DNA of 64,000 nucleotides, taken from contig NW_025062477.1 in assembly GCF_000002995.4 (NCBI RefSeq), forward strand, positions 948,001 through 1,012,000. Reading direction: 5' to 3'. The position numbers and the translations under genes are program-made. Shown here one piece after another: positions 1 to 13,700 of this stretch (within the stretch, counting starts at the first letter, position 1; each line of letters begins with the position of its first letter). Origin of the DNA: Brugia malayi. Its lineage: Eukaryota > Nematoda > Chromadorea > Rhabditida > Onchocercidae. The notes under the pieces were generated by a model. That model had not been told where the DNA came from. It saw only the letters and a list, made by a program, of their open reading frames with translations, and did no database searches.

Positions 1-1984
1 GGGATTTCTACCTCTTCAGTACCAATAGTAATAATAACCAATGTCCATTCATTGTTGACATCCACTTCGCGTAATGCTTTGAGCCTTTTGACTAACTCTT
101 TTGCCTAAAACAGAATTCTTGTTTCATAGAATAATTGTAGCAATTCGGATAATATTGATAATCATATTTATACAATCCAGTTGCAATGTATCAAAGTAAT
201 AACCAACCTGTAAAGGCATACTGGACGTAGTAGCACCACTTTCCGCAACATTTAATTGGTGATAAGGTAACTGAAATCTTGTACCCATTCCGTGTGATAC
301 ACCAATCAATTTATCGTTAAATTCGCGAAGTATATCTGGAATATTCGAAATTGATTGCAATGATAACTGTACCTTAAATATAAAAGAAATGAAATTAAGT
401 TCGGTGGTTAATTATATATAAGTAAAAACTGAAAAGTAAATAAATGAATACGTAATTGTGACATACTAGCAATAGTAACAAGTCCATCAATGGTTGCATC
501 ACCACCTATTGGAAATGCAGCCCCACGAAATTCGATATCCGTTTGAGGCCATAATCCTGTTCCAGTCTAAAAAAAAAAAAAAAAAAAAGAAGCATTTCCT
601 AATAAACCAATCGTCTATGGTCGTTAAATTTAACTGCTTCTTTTTACAGCCAGCTAAATTCACTTTATGTTAGTTGTACCATATGTTAATTTTGTTTTTT
701 AAAGAAGCAAACTAGCTAGAAAGAAAAATCTCAAACCGATCTCCCGATTCCGGATGACCGATTTAGATATATTTCGATAAAAAAAATTAAATTCTAACGA
801 ATGGAAATCTACTCAATGTTATTTGATTGATTTTTTATTGAAAAAATTTATTAACTCTCTTCTCCAAATATCGATTTTAGGAAAATTTTAAAACTACTGG
901 CAGTAAATAACTAATTACAACAGGAGAAGAAGCATACGGCAAGGGAATCACCCATTGCAGCAATGATTCCGATATCCTCCGGACTCAAATCACCCGTATC
1001 TGTACCAGTCACGAAATCATTTTTGATTTTTGGACAACTGAATGTTTTCCTACTAATGAATGAATTATGAATAAAGGAAACAGCATCATTTTGCGGCTCT
1101 TCCGAACCCAGCGAATCGTGAAGTTGTGCCGGAGATAAATTTGAATTGATTTCATCATTATCCCTAGAACTTCCTCTATGTGATGTTTTCATCTAGTTAC
1201 AATGAATAATTAACAGAAAAGAGAGTTATTTTGAAATTCTAAAGATATTTCCTAAGATATTTCTAAAGATATTTCCTAAGATATAGGGAATAAAAGATAT
1301 TTCCTCAAATTTATTGCTATACGAATCAACAAGAATAAAGCTGTGTAGCAAGTAAAATAGAAAATAAAAAACTCCTTAAAGTTTCTAAAGCAAAGAAAAG
1401 TTTAATAATAAAAAATCTATAATGTAGTTTTATATTTGTAGAAAAAGTAATTAACTGATATCATTGTTAAGGGCGATGATATTTGTCTTTGTACAGGATC
1501 AGTTAAGAGATAAACATAAAGCATGACATACATTTCTTCGCTTAGATCACTGTCATTTGGATGAATCTCTTCATCTTCCTTTTCCCCTTCGTTGTCCTCT
1601 TCCGATTTACTAGTATGAACACGACGATCATCTTCTATCATCCTCCCCTTGAAATGCTTTCCAGGCTGTCCCATCTCTAAAATATATGACACAATTTTAT
1701 TTCTAACTATTTTTATCACAATTACAAATAGCATAGTTATAAGGATGATTGACATGAACTTTGAACTTTGTGACATTTGCACTACATAACATATCGCTAT
1801 AATTTCCTCAAACAATTCATATAATAATAGTAAGAAGATAAATCGCATTTAATTTTCATGAATTTAACACATGCAGAATACAAGATGATAGAAAAGACAG
1901 TCAAATGAAAAAGCACTCACCTTGCTGAGGTGTGGAGATAAATTTTGATGCATCTTTGGGATAATCATTCACAGAATTTTTAGT
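1..1984 (-). CDS. Phospholipase B1-like GDSL/SGNH lipase, partial
   Basis: A multi-exon gene that continues past position 1 and probably also upstream. Exons read 1984-1921, 1676 to about 1516 (or 1495), 1192-938, 566-480, 372-208 and 104-1. The product matches the PLB1 family in order: FSCPKIK, an LSPEDIGIIAAMGDSLA block with the nucleophilic Ser of the GDSL motif, FPIGGD, the PDILREFN block, LNVAESGA, and WTLVIITIG. The family hydrolyses acyl esters of phospholipids, usually at a membrane or in the secretory route. The two upstream exons encode an acidic, Asp/Glu-rich segment that is not typical of the family. No signal peptide was found, so a 5' exon is probably missing. The 480 and 1516/1495 donors were chosen for phase and are uncertain. 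At the visible end the residues aligned with the family's GGND block read GTEE; see the findings. Family call is firm, activity is not. Confidence 0.82.
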
Positions 1985-2692
1985 CTAAAATTATTTAAAA
2001 AATTCAACTCTTCTCCATAACTTCTAAAAGCAAGAATTATATTTTTCGTAGAATCTTATTTTGCTATAGCAACTTGTCCCGATTTCTAAGTCTCGAATCA
2101 CTTTCACGTTTAAATTTGAACCAAATTTAAGTGAAAATAAAATGAACCAACGTTGCCCGATGGTGCATTGACTAAATATCCGAATGTTTCTATAGTGTAT
2201 GACAGAAGCGCCAAATAAAAAAATATCACACTGTTACCTATTCTGCAAGTATTCATCATCCATCCTCTGAAATTTCTCTCTTATCATTAATGTAACAAAG
2301 CAGAAAGATTATTTTGATTAAGAGGAAATCAATAATTCCGAGAAATTTCACTGACCTCTCAAATAATGGATGGATTCTAATTGTTTTCGTGTCTGAGAAG
2401 ATTTATAAACTTCTTGAATTAAACTAAAATTTGGAGTAATGTTAGCAATTTATTTGTACATACTTTTGAGTTGGATCAAATAAATCAGAATTTCAAAACT
2501 TTTGCTTAAAGATCAAAGTACGATGGAAGACGATGATCGATTAATAGAAACGGTTCGATGAGAGGAAATGAGAATCATCCGCAGCCAAGCAAATTGCATT
2601 ATTCAAATATGTGTGTGTATGTCTCTCTGTCTATCTAATAATTGATCTGTCTGTCTCGTCGAAATGTTTGCATGATTAAGCAGATGATGATG

Positions 2693-2724
<32 letters not shown>

Positions 2725-3322
2725 AATGATGATTAAGTGGTGGTAATGGTGATAATTGTAGTGGTGGTGGTGGTGATAATGACGATAACGGTGATTATGA
2801 AAATGATAACAACGATTAGATGATGATAATGGTGGTGATCGTAGCGGTGATGATAATGATAATGGTGGTGATATCATTATTATTGTAATGATGATATAAG
2901 ATGTTAACGATTACATCTTGTATGATTTCAGTATTCATTAAGATTAGTCATCAAACACTAAATCTTAGCAATTAAGATAATTGATTCATCAAATTAAGAA
3001 TTCCTGAATTTTCTTCACTCTTTTTCACTAATTTAGCAATTTGTCATTTTTTTCCGGATGAAAAACGGAGAAGTCATGATGATATTCCAACAGATTCATT
3101 TGAATAATTCTAATAACATGCCAGATAAGGAGGCATTTGCATAGCTTTTCAAAAATTTAGATAATGGAAAAAATTACATGAAAAAATTTTTGATTTCTAA
3201 ATTTTCCACTTAGTTTAAATTAAATTCTATGATTTAATTGTATCATTATTTAATATCAGATATAGATTTGATGTAAGGTTAGGCTTTTAAGTTTATTTTT
3301 ATTTTAAGCAATTACTAATTTA
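1985..3322. other. Upstream flank of the lipase gene, no gene assigned
   Basis: No convincing exon was found. The 5' end of the lipase gene, including a signal-peptide exon, may lie here or further right. The stretch holds the trinucleotide array listed separately and otherwise ordinary AT-rich sequence. Confidence 0.5.
2690..2900. repeat. (GAT/GGT)n trinucleotide microsatellite
   Basis: About 200 bases of GATGAT, GGTGGT and AATGAT steps. The reverse strand stays open for 80 codons as a His/Ile/Tyr-rich string, which is a by-product of the triplet repeat and not a gene. Confidence 0.9.
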
Positions 3323-3443
3323 GTTGTATATTTCGAATAAATTAGGTCCTGAAAAGGTGCAAAAGGAATGGATGACAATTTATCATTAAGATATCAATTA
3401 GCAAGTGAATTAAAAGTTACCCAAACGGGTTCAGTTCATTAAA
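3323..3443 (+). other. Two overlapping short exon-like open frames
   Basis: After an acceptor-like AATTTAG, one frame reads LYISNKLGPEKVQKEW and stops at 3391. A second frame, open from a TGA just upstream, contains MDDNLSLRYQLASELKVTQT and stops at 3443. Both look more protein-like than the surrounding DNA, but at most one can be real and no upstream exon was identified. Possible terminal exon of an unknown gene. Confidence 0.2.
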
Positions 3444-5293
3444 TCCTGAACGTATTATCTTATCAGGAATCAACAATTCTTCAAATTTTTTTAATTTTTT
3501 TTTTTTTTTTTTTTTACAAAAAGATTTTACACATTACCTTATTTCTCTTTCAAAGTGGAAAAAAGAATTAATCAGTTCAAATGTGATAATCTTTGATTAA
3601 TCTACAAATTAGTGATAAAAAATTTCATTAATGCCATTTGATTAATATATATAATCAAATTTTATCTAATTTTATTTTTTTTTTTTTCTTTCAAAAACAT
3701 ACAAATAAAATTGATTGCAACAGAAATACAAAGTTATTTGAGGATTTCTCTATCAGCGTTGTGTTTAACTAAGAGAGTGAAAAAAAAAAAAAAAAAATTA
3801 GAAACTATGAAATTTTATTCAATGTTCCCAATTTTATGACCTTTTTGGATTCATAATTACCTGATAAATTACCTGATTTGTAAAATTTGCGATATTGTTT
3901 GTTGGCATATTTAATTTTGATTTTTACTATTGAAGTTAGTGGTATTTCATTACTGCTTGAAATTTAATCACAATGTGCGCTTCTGTTCAAATTAGTGCGT
4001 CAGGTGTTCCTTAATTCCGATTTTACACATTTGTAATGTATGAAAGATGTGACGATGAAGAATTAGAAGAAAACACTGAGTCATTCATTTTATATTTAAA
4101 CTCGAGTTTAAAAGATTTTATTCTAATTATTTTGTAGCATTTTTGCACTAAAATTGACATTTTGATAATGCTGTTGAAAGGCGCATTTGTGGAGGCGGTA
4201 AATGTTTATAAAACAAAACATCCATTTCTTCCTTTTTTTTTTTTTCAAAGCTTCTTTTTATGCTTAGAATAATTTATGAATTTTGTGAATGTTGTGCAGA
4301 TAAAAGAATTCTTTTTTTTTTATAAAAAAAAATAAAATTTTTTCTTCTTACAAAATATTTTTAAACGATATTATTTATTCATTTTAGAGATAAAAAGTAA
4401 AAATATGCTTAGAAAGAGTTTTTTCCTTTTTCTTTCTAATTTTATGGAATCAATCATACAATTTTTCCTCTTCTTTTTTGTTTGCATAGCAACAAAACAT
4501 TTTGATGAATTTATCAATTCAGAAGAGTCACATAAAATGTTTATGATATATCTACAAGACAACATTTTTGTTCTTATGCATTACATTTTGCCTTTATGCA
4601 GTTTGTTTATTAAACAATAATAAATTAAATGCTGTGAAAAATCGAATTGAAATTTAGAGTTTTGGCATAAAATTTATGGATAATTTAGGATGAAATTAAT
4701 TTACACAATTAATTTATAGATCATATCTTTTTCCTTCTTTTTTTTTTCTTTTCCATTTTATTTATTAAATTTTAGAAAATGTTTATTTAAATATATGAAT
4801 ATTGGATTAAAGTATGATTAATAACTTGTTAATATAATACTTTATTAAATTAGGCTATTCAAATTGTTTGATTATATCTGAATCTAAGTAGAATAGATTA
4901 GCACCGAATTAGATAAAAATTTTCAGGATTATATTTTAGGATTTTTTTTTAGTATTATTTCTAGGTTTTCTAGGACTTTGATGTGATACATTTTACTAGA
5001 TGATATGTAGTTGTTTAATTACGTCAAAAATATAACTTGCCAATAGTTTTTCATTTTTTTTTGTTTTAATTTATTACTCTTTAATTTTTTCCTTTTCTTC
5101 CTCTCTCTCTCTCTCTCTCTCTCTCACATTATTATTTAACAAATAATCGAATTGACAACAAAAAAAAGAAGCATTTTTTAGATTTCTGTAATTTTGATGA
5201 GCAACTGCTTCTGTTCTTTCTTTTTTTTTTTTTTTTTTTTTTAACCGATAAAAATAATTTTGTATTTATGTTTTACTCTTCAAATGTAATCCC

Positions 5294-5325
<32 letters not shown>

Positions 5326-6976
5326 TGATAAATTAATGGAAAGAACAGTTAACGATTCATTTTATATTATATGCAAAAATATCAATTTTAAAAATTTCAA
5401 ATATGATTCATCAATTCCTGAAATTATTTCTTAAAATGTGTAATTTTAAAAGAGTGAAATAAAATTAGCGTTAACCACACAAACTACTGCAATAGTATAT
5501 TGTCAAGAATGATTCATTCATCAATTCTTTGAAAATCTTTTCACTCAAATGCAATCTTTTTACAAGTGAACTTACATTTTCAAATATATTTGAAAGAATT
5601 GGTATTGGTATTGTTAAATTTATACAATCAATGGCTCTTAATTGAGCATCAAATCACTGTCATACATCTAAAATTCTTATCGTTTCTTATTCTAATTTTA
5701 CATTTTTCTAAAATTTTCATCTTAAATTTATCAAAATACTATCGAATGTTTGTTGTGATATTTTCAACATTATCGTAGATAAGAATCATTAAATTGTTTT
5801 GCTACCTTTTTGATAGTTTCCTTACATTCCTTTGTAAAAAAAGAAAAAAGGAAAAAAAAATAAACAGAAAATTTAGTTTAACTTAAATGTTCATTGATTG
5901 TTTTTGTCCATTTTTTTTTTTTCTTTCTTCTTTTAGTTCCTTCCAATTTATCAATGATTTAAGCAATGAAATAGTCTTAAATTTATTTATCTCTCTCATA
6001 TGGCACTTTTTTAATTTATTTAATTTCTTATACATTTTACTTTTATTTGTTTCATAGTTTACCGATTCAAATTATCTTATTCAAATTTAGCTTTTTCTTT
6101 TTTTTTTTTCATTTTAAATTTATTTATGAAATTAAATGCATTTATTTCGCTTAGTTTTAGAATTTTTTTTATGTGTTTCATATTAATTTATCATTTTATC
6201 AATTCATCTGTTTCTGTTCTAAAATACAAATTGTTTAGTTCCTTTGCAAATCTTTTTTCTAATCAAGATTAGAAATCAATAATTGCTGTGATTAGACAAT
6301 GATAAAGAGCAAAATTGTTGACAATAAATATTTTAGAATTCTTCCTAGCTGGGAAATTTTTTTGGTTTATTTTAGCTATAATCTTTACTCTACCCAATAT
6401 TTCAGTTTTTTTTAAATACTATTTTCTCTATTTTTAAGTAAGGAAAATTTCTTTTAAATAATTTCAAATTTAAGTCTTTCATTTTAAGTAAAAGTTGTTA
6501 GTGTTTTAGTATTCTTTTTCTCTTTCTTTTTTTTTTTTTGCTAGTAGACAGTGAGCAGGTGGCACTTTTAAAGCTTTGAAAAACGAATTTCTAAATTGAG
6601 TCTTTTTCATTTATAGTGGAAAATCACTTTGTTCCTTCCTTCCTTCCTTCTCTCTCTCTCTCTCCCTCCCTCTCTCTTCCTCTCTTTCTCGACTAAATTT
6701 TACAAATCTTTTATAAACTAAAAAACTAAAGAGTATCACTTTTATGGATTAATTCAAGATGTTTGAACACAATTTATTGAGACTCACTTTCAACTTCAAT
6801 TTAAATTTAAATCCCACTTAAATCTAAAATGCATAATATTTTCTTTAATTAATTCTCTCAGCTACGAATACATCTCTAAAACTTTCCATCATTAACTATA
6901 ACTTCTAGTAATTTACCTTAAATATTTACCACAAAACATTCTTTTTTCTTACTTCCAAACATTATATTTCCTCAAT
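3444..6976. other. Gene-free AT-rich DNA
   Basis: Dominated by poly-T/poly-A runs, with CT microsatellites near 5101-5124 and 6640-6690. Open frames here are short, Phe/Ile/Leu/Lys-rich and without splice context. I see no supportable gene. Confidence 0.6.
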
Positions 6977-6999
6977 TTGTTCTCTGATATTCGGCGTAG

Positions 7000-7187
7000 G
7001 TGTCTGCGTGTATGTGTATGCGTGTGTGTGTGTATGTGTATGCGTGTGTGTGATGTGCCTGCCTGCGCGTATGTACTTTATGTCTGTGTGCGTTTCATGT
7101 GTCTTTGTATACGCGTATATGACTCCGTGTGCACGTGCGTGTCTGTGAATGTTTGTATGTTTGTTTATGTCTATCTATATGTATGTA

Positions 7188-7220
<33 letters not shown>

Positions 7221-7432
7221 ATGTGTGTATGGATTTAAGAGAAAGTTGTCTCACCGATTTGTTTTCTGAACATTTTCTTATTGTTGCCGTAGTTTATAAA
7301 AAGGATTTAGTAATGATGTATTTCTATTTGAATATGTATGTATGTATGTGTGTGTGTATGTATATATGTATGTGTATGTGTGTATGTATATGTATGTGTG
7401 TATGTATATGTATGTATGTATGTAAACGTATA
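7000..7432. repeat. (TG)n/(TATG)n microsatellite
   Basis: Long interrupted array of TGTG, TATG and GTATGTAT steps in two blocks (about 7000-7230 and 7330-7430). It keeps a Cys/Val/Met/Tyr-rich frame open for 152 codons on the plus strand, and Ile/Tyr/Thr-His frames on the other. These are repeat artefacts. Confidence 0.9.
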
Positions 7433-7733
7433 TAAATGTGTATAAATCTTCACATAAGCATATATGAGATACACGTATGCGAGATGCATGCATACGTGAA
7501 TATACGTTTGAATACGTCTGAATTGTATTTATATATTCTACGAAAATATATACTATATTATTTTAAATATAATATATTATTTTAAAATTTCATTCATATT
7601 TAAGAAAGTGCTTAGAATTATTTAATCCTTAAGTCAAAATCAATTCTTAAGTAATTAATTATAGTGCTACTTAATTACCATCATCTATTTCATCCGATAA
7701 AATACTATTTGTTTACTTAATTGTTAACATTCT

Positions 7734-7764
7734 CTTACTTTACTTTACTTTACTTTACTTTACT
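7734..7764. repeat. (CTTTA)n microsatellite
   Basis: Six near-perfect pentamer copies. Confidence 0.85.
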
Positions 7765-8257
7765 ATACAACAGTAAATCAATTTCCTTTTTATTCTTGCA
7801 AAATTTACATTACATTTTAAATTATTCTTTTTTTTTTTTTTCTTTTTTCTCAGTTTCCATTAGATAAATCTGTTCTATATGAAATTGTAATCATACAAAC
7901 TCTTTGAAACTTTGTAAAATTTCAGATTAAAAATTTCTGATTCAAATACATTTAATTTAATATCAGTTTACTCTTTATAAATTGTATATTCATCAGAGTT
8001 ATATTGCAATAAATTATTTCTTAATTAAAAGATATATTTGACTAATGCGGAAATTTACGATAATTTCAATGAAATATTTTAAAGTATTTATCCGACAGCT
8101 AATAATAATAATAATAATAATTGGAGCGCAATGATACATACCACAATATAACATAATTTTGGGCATAAAAGCGCAATATGATGGGTGGAAATTGTTGGAT
8201 CGATTTACAACCGTCATCAATCATTTGAAATTGAACACCGCCATGTTTATGCATCGA

Positions 8258-8303
8258 TGTTAAGCTAACTAGCTTGTTAGTTAGCTAGTTAGCTAGCTAG
8301 ATA
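8258..8303. repeat. TTAGCTAG-rich inverted repeat
   Basis: Alternating GTTAGCTA and TAGCTAAC units give several overlapping short inverted repeats that could form a small hairpin. No function is evident. Confidence 0.6.
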
Positions 8304-9857
8304 GATGAATGTGTCCATGTGCATTAGAGCCAATGACAAATTTTACTATAATATTTTTAATGGATCATAATAAAAGAGGAATAAATATGAAAATTATAAT
8401 TGATTTATCAATAAATAATTTTTTTTTTTTTTTTTTTTGATATTCACAAATGTTTCATATTTAAATAGTTAAAATAATATCTAAAATAATTTTTTCTATT
8501 CATTTCTATCTTTTTTTTTTTTTTTTTTTAATTTGTTTATTTGACAGAGAAACGATTGATAATAAAACAATAATGGGTTATTGTTAAATTTAATCAATGA
8601 TAATTGATTGTAAATACTTCATTTTTTCTCTTTTTTTTTTTTTTAAAATGATATTATTATGTTTTATAGTTTTAAATATTAAATGATATTTGATAGGAAT
8701 TAAATTTTTGAAAATATCCAATAATAATAATAATATATTTCTGCTATTGATTGTTTACGGAAACATTTCTTTTGATAAAATTAATTGTGAATAAGAATAA
8801 TCTTTTAGGAAAATTTGATTATCATTGATTTAGTTAGCTAATAAGACAAAATATTGCTTTTAGAAGTGATACTTATAGCTATTAATTATTTTATGATACC
8901 TTTTTTTTTTTTTCTTTCCAAATTAAACTCTATAAAATTAAATTGCATAATATATTCAAAAATTAGCAATAATGCCAAATTTTATTTTTATTTTTTTTTT
9001 ACTTTTTTGTCCATTTCTATTATTAACAAATAAAATATTTGAATGTTTGTAATGCATTTTGGAACTTTGAAAATATCGACAATATTTATATTAAATGGAT
9101 GAAATTATTGAATTGATAGGAGTATATTAGATAGATGAAATTATTGAAATGAAAAAAAAAATGGGAGAGAATGAGATTGGCGGTGTTGTCTCGGTTCAAT
9201 GAATAGTACCAATTCTCGATTGGGACAAAAAAAAAAAAAAAATAAAAGAACTAAAAATAAAATAAATAAATCTTCTAAAAGCATGTTTCGATCATTTTCA
9301 TTCATACATACTTCATTTTATTGCTCATCGTTTTCTTTTCTTTTCTTTTTTTTTTTTTCATTTCTTCGTTTGCTAAGAATTAATTTTTAATTTTTGTTTT
9401 ATTTTCATTTCTCTGTTTGTTAACAATTAATTTTTAATTTATACTATAAAAAAAAATGCCTTTGTTTACAGAAATTTTGTTAAATGATTTGTTAAATGTT
9501 AAATTAATGGAATAATTTAATAATCGATTATCAACAATTATATTTGTGAATGATCAAATCGTTTTATTGTTAGAAACATTGTTAAACTTAGCTAACTTAT
9601 TGTTAGATCATAAATTCTGAAATAATTTGTGATAAATTTTTTGAGAGAAATTTGTTTAATAAAATTTTTATTAACTTAAATAAATTTTAGGTTTCTTTCT
9701 TCAAAAACATATCTTAGCAAAATTGCTAGTACTATTAAAGCAACTTTAAATTTTCCTTTGTAATGTTCAATTTATCTGATTATAAACTAAAATAGTTTGA
9801 AATTTTCTTTGTTGTTCATCAATATTTATTACATTTGAAGTGATCAACCACTGATAA

Positions 9858-9872
9858 AGGTCATAAAGGTCA
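9858..9872 (+). promoter_or_regulatory. Direct repeat AGGTCA-taa-AGGTCA (DR3)
   Basis: Two perfect AGGTCA half-sites in direct orientation with a three-base spacer. This is the textbook layout for VDR-type nuclear receptor dimers. It lies far from any recognised gene (the nearest candidate is 5.9 kb to the right), so its use is a guess and chance occurrence is possible. Confidence 0.35.
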
Positions 9873-10753
9873 TTACCCTCAATCGTACTTTCCTCTATTC
9901 CGGCAAATACAAAAAAAAAAAAAAAAAAAAAATCCTTTATGAGCTTTTGCTTTATTATTAATGAGATAAGATGTAAAATTTATAACTTTTATTTCTGTAA
10001 TCAAATTTCAGTAAAACCTGAAAAAAGTTTGTGCTTAAATTCTAAATCATATATTGTCCTTTCAGTTTGTCACATTTCCGTCTATAACCTTTCCAGATAT
10101 TATTAAAAAACCTTCCTAAAGCTGAACGCTTAATTAGAAATGATATTAGTGCACCTGTATGACACCTGTACAATATTTATTAATGCATACTTCATGCTAA
10201 TATTAGAAACGTCAATTAATTAATCAATCGATTGATCAGTCAATCAATCGATAATTCTCTTTTGAGATCATTTTAGTGACTAATATATTTCTTCTATTGC
10301 TTCTTTTTTTTTTTTTTTTTTGATCGAATTTGCATGCATTTTATACTTTTTTTTTATTGATTGCAATAATTTTATAGAAATTTAAGCCATTTCAAATTTT
10401 GCAAATTTATATTTTTAATATTATTTAAAGAGTAGCGTAACGGATTAAAATTTAATATTTTAAGCATGTAAGAGAGCGAAATTTTAACAAAATGCAAATG
10501 ATGAAGTAAACAAATTTTAGCAATTCAACAATGACCATTAGATAAGTGGAAAAATTGAAGAATTAAAGAGTGAGAAGTGGTCAACGAGAGTTACACTGCA
10601 ATGTTTGTTCAAAATCGAAGAGTTCGAGAAATTATTGCTAAGAGATTTAAACTAAATTTTCCCAATGATAAGTAAAAAGTTTCAAATAGTTAACTAAACA
10701 AATATTTGAAATGTAAGAAAAGTAAATAAATGAATTTGAAAAAAAAAAAGAAA

Positions 10754-10786
<33 letters not shown>

Positions 10787-13700
10787 GTTTGCTATAATAA
10801 TAACAATTGCTACTGCTATAAGCAATTTTATTTCTTTAACAATTATTTCAACAACAATAACAATAATTATTGCATTTTGCTGCACCAATGAGTTGTCTGA
10901 GGATAATATAGTTTAGCAGAAATGCGCAAATTAGCCTTAATTCAACTTACAAATGCGCTACTTAAGCATAAACAGCTGTTAGGCAAAGCATAAATTATTG
11001 GCGCAGTTGCTTCTGTCACAATTTAACTTTTCTGCAAAATTACTAGCAAGCAATAAGACTAATTCTTGTAACAATTGGTGTTATTGTCTACTTGCACTAA
11101 TACTCTCTCAAATATTAGATTGTAATCTTGAAAAAAATCTCGAGTATTCCCAGAAATCAAATATTTATTTTAGTACATTTATGAATATTTATGAGTGAAA
11201 TTAAATAAAACTGAAATGATTTAAGTTTGTAAAAAATTAAAAGAAGAAATATGTGATAAGTAAATTGTTTAGAATAAGCAAACACTGATAATGATTGAAG
11301 CATTTTTAATGATAATTGATAAGAAGCAAATCATAGAAATTGTTTCACTCATTTTCTCTCAAAATATCTAAAAGATTTGGAAATAATTTTTTTTTTTTGA
11401 AAAAAAAAATGCTATAACTAATATTTATTAAATTGTAATAAATAATTGATTCCAAATAAAACATTAGCTTTTTTTTTTTTTTTTTTTTTTTGTATGATTT
11501 CTAATAAAGATCAATTTGCATTGATCAAAAAAGATAGATCAAAAATTAGTTCTGATTTTTATTGATTCTTAAATTAAATGAGCTTATTATGACCTCTCTT
11601 TTTATAATATAATTGTGTTTTTTCTATCTGATCTGAGCTATTTATTGTTTATACTAAAAACTTTTATTTATTTATTTACTTTACAAAGAAAATAAATTTC
11701 TACTTTTGCATTTATTATCATTTATACAGTAAACATATATTTCCTTTAATAATTTCAACAAAAAATTCTCATTTTGTAATAATAAATTTCATTTCAACAA
11801 AGTTTTTCATTAAAATTTTCACTCTTCCTCAACCACTTATGTCGCCTTTTCCTTTTTTTTTTTTTTTTTTTCAATGTCTTTGAAAGTATACGAATGGAAA
11901 TGGTCAAACTAACAAATAATTCAATTTTCGTTCAAACATTTCTCTTCAATAAATCCGTAGGAAATTTGAAGTGGAAGTGAAAGTTTCATTCTAGAATTAC
12001 TTTGTAATACCTTTTTTTTTTTTCAATTTCAAGGTGAAAAAGTTTCAAATTTTGAATGTTTAAATTTTTATCTTTGCATAAATTATTTTTTTTTTCATTT
12101 CTTGATTTATCAAAAAAATTTCTCATTTCTTACAACTCTTTTTTTTTTTTTTTATTTTATAAAAGAGTTAGAAAAAAAAATCGAAAAAAAAAACTAAAAA
12201 TTGAAGTTTGCACTTTTTTGTTTTTTTTTTTTTTTGATAGGAAAAATTTTAGAAATTAGAAAAAATTTTGGAAAAGTATAAGTTCTATTATTGGTGATAA
12301 GGATTGAAGAAAGAGTTAAAAAGTAATTTAATAAATTTAAAAACTGGGCTATTGTGATTAAAAAAAAAAAAAAATTTTCTTTTATAAACAAATTATTTAC
12401 AAATTGTCGGAGATTTTTCTTTCTTTTTGGAAAAGATAAAAATGAATACTTTTATCACAGATATCATTCATACCCATTAGTATTGATAAGATTTTGTTGC
12501 TTATCTTTAATTATCAAAATATTTAGAAGTGTGATAAAGGAGCAATCTGATTATTTCTTCTAAATCATCATCACCATCTACATCAATTTAAAACTATGAA
12601 AGTAGTTAATTGAATTTTTTTTTTTTTTTTTTTATTTTTCAAACTTGACACAATATTTCTTTTTTTTGCTCTCTTTCATTTCTTCTTCACTAAGCTTTAT
12701 TGGCAAATTTTATACTTTAGTTTAATTTAAAAATGAGAGATAGTAAATACTCTGTGATTAAAGTCTTTCTTATTTGATATTCATAGAAATTAAAATTTCT
12801 AATTAATTTTTTCTTCATTAATTGTCACAGTTTTTGATTAGGACTTACAGTGATTAGTTTATTTACTGGATCCTCTTGAATTAGTTAAATTTATATAAAA
12901 TATATCTTTTTAAAGCTTATAATTCTTCAAATTTAAAATCGATAACTCTTAGCTATGGCTTAAATGGATTACTTTATTATAATATTTTGTTTGTATTTTT
13001 GTGAGTGTTAGCTGATTGTTAGCTTTTCGCTGATTTTTATCATCATTATCATATTATTATCAGTAATATCTAAGAGAAAGAAGCAAAACTTATGGTAAAA
13101 GGAAGAGAAATAAATTGTAGTCAATTAGATTTTGAAAAAATGTAGAAATTAATTTCATTTGATCAGTATCAAATTGTGAAGGATGAAGTAAATGGGTATT
13201 ATTTAAGGTTGGGTAGTAAATGGGTAATTTTTTTTTTTTATGATTGGGTAACGAACGATCTTACGATCCAGTTTTTTTGACTTTATCAAATAAAGATAGA
13301 AATAATAATTCAGGCAAACAAGGTAAATCTATGGAATTTCCTTTTCCTTTTCCTTTTTTTTTTTTTTTTTATTCCGGAAAAATGATGCATTTAAAGGAAT
13401 CGAAAAACAAACCATTTATTGTTGAAGAAAAGAAAAAAAAAAAAAGGCAAATGAGAGTAATTTGATAAGATTTACGAGATAATTTAAATATATGACAAGG
13501 TTAAATGACTATTACTACTTACTTACTTACTTTAAAGGTAATTTAAATGAAATGCGGGAAAAGATCATCCAAAAGTGAAAAATTATAATTGAATTTACCA
13601 TTTGAGCATTCACCTTGAAAATGAATGGTATCAAAATAAACAGTGAGAAAATTCCTATTTAGACAAATGCGGTGGAATGTTCATTCATCAATGAATGAAT

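Noticed and set aside
2251..2280. Small minus-strand exon-like segment between TTTCAG and GTAACAG upstream of the lipase exons
   Set aside because: Its phases do not join to the exon at 1984 in any frame.
2635..2877. His/Ile-rich minus-strand frame
   Set aside because: Product of the GAT triplet array.
4141..4210. ATG frame MLLKGAFVEA followed by GTAAATG
   Set aside because: No downstream exon in phase and no similarity; likely chance.
6977..7435. 152-codon plus-strand frame rich in Cys, Val and Met
   Set aside because: It is a translation of the TG/TATG microsatellite; composition and the equally long frames on the other strand show it is an artefact.
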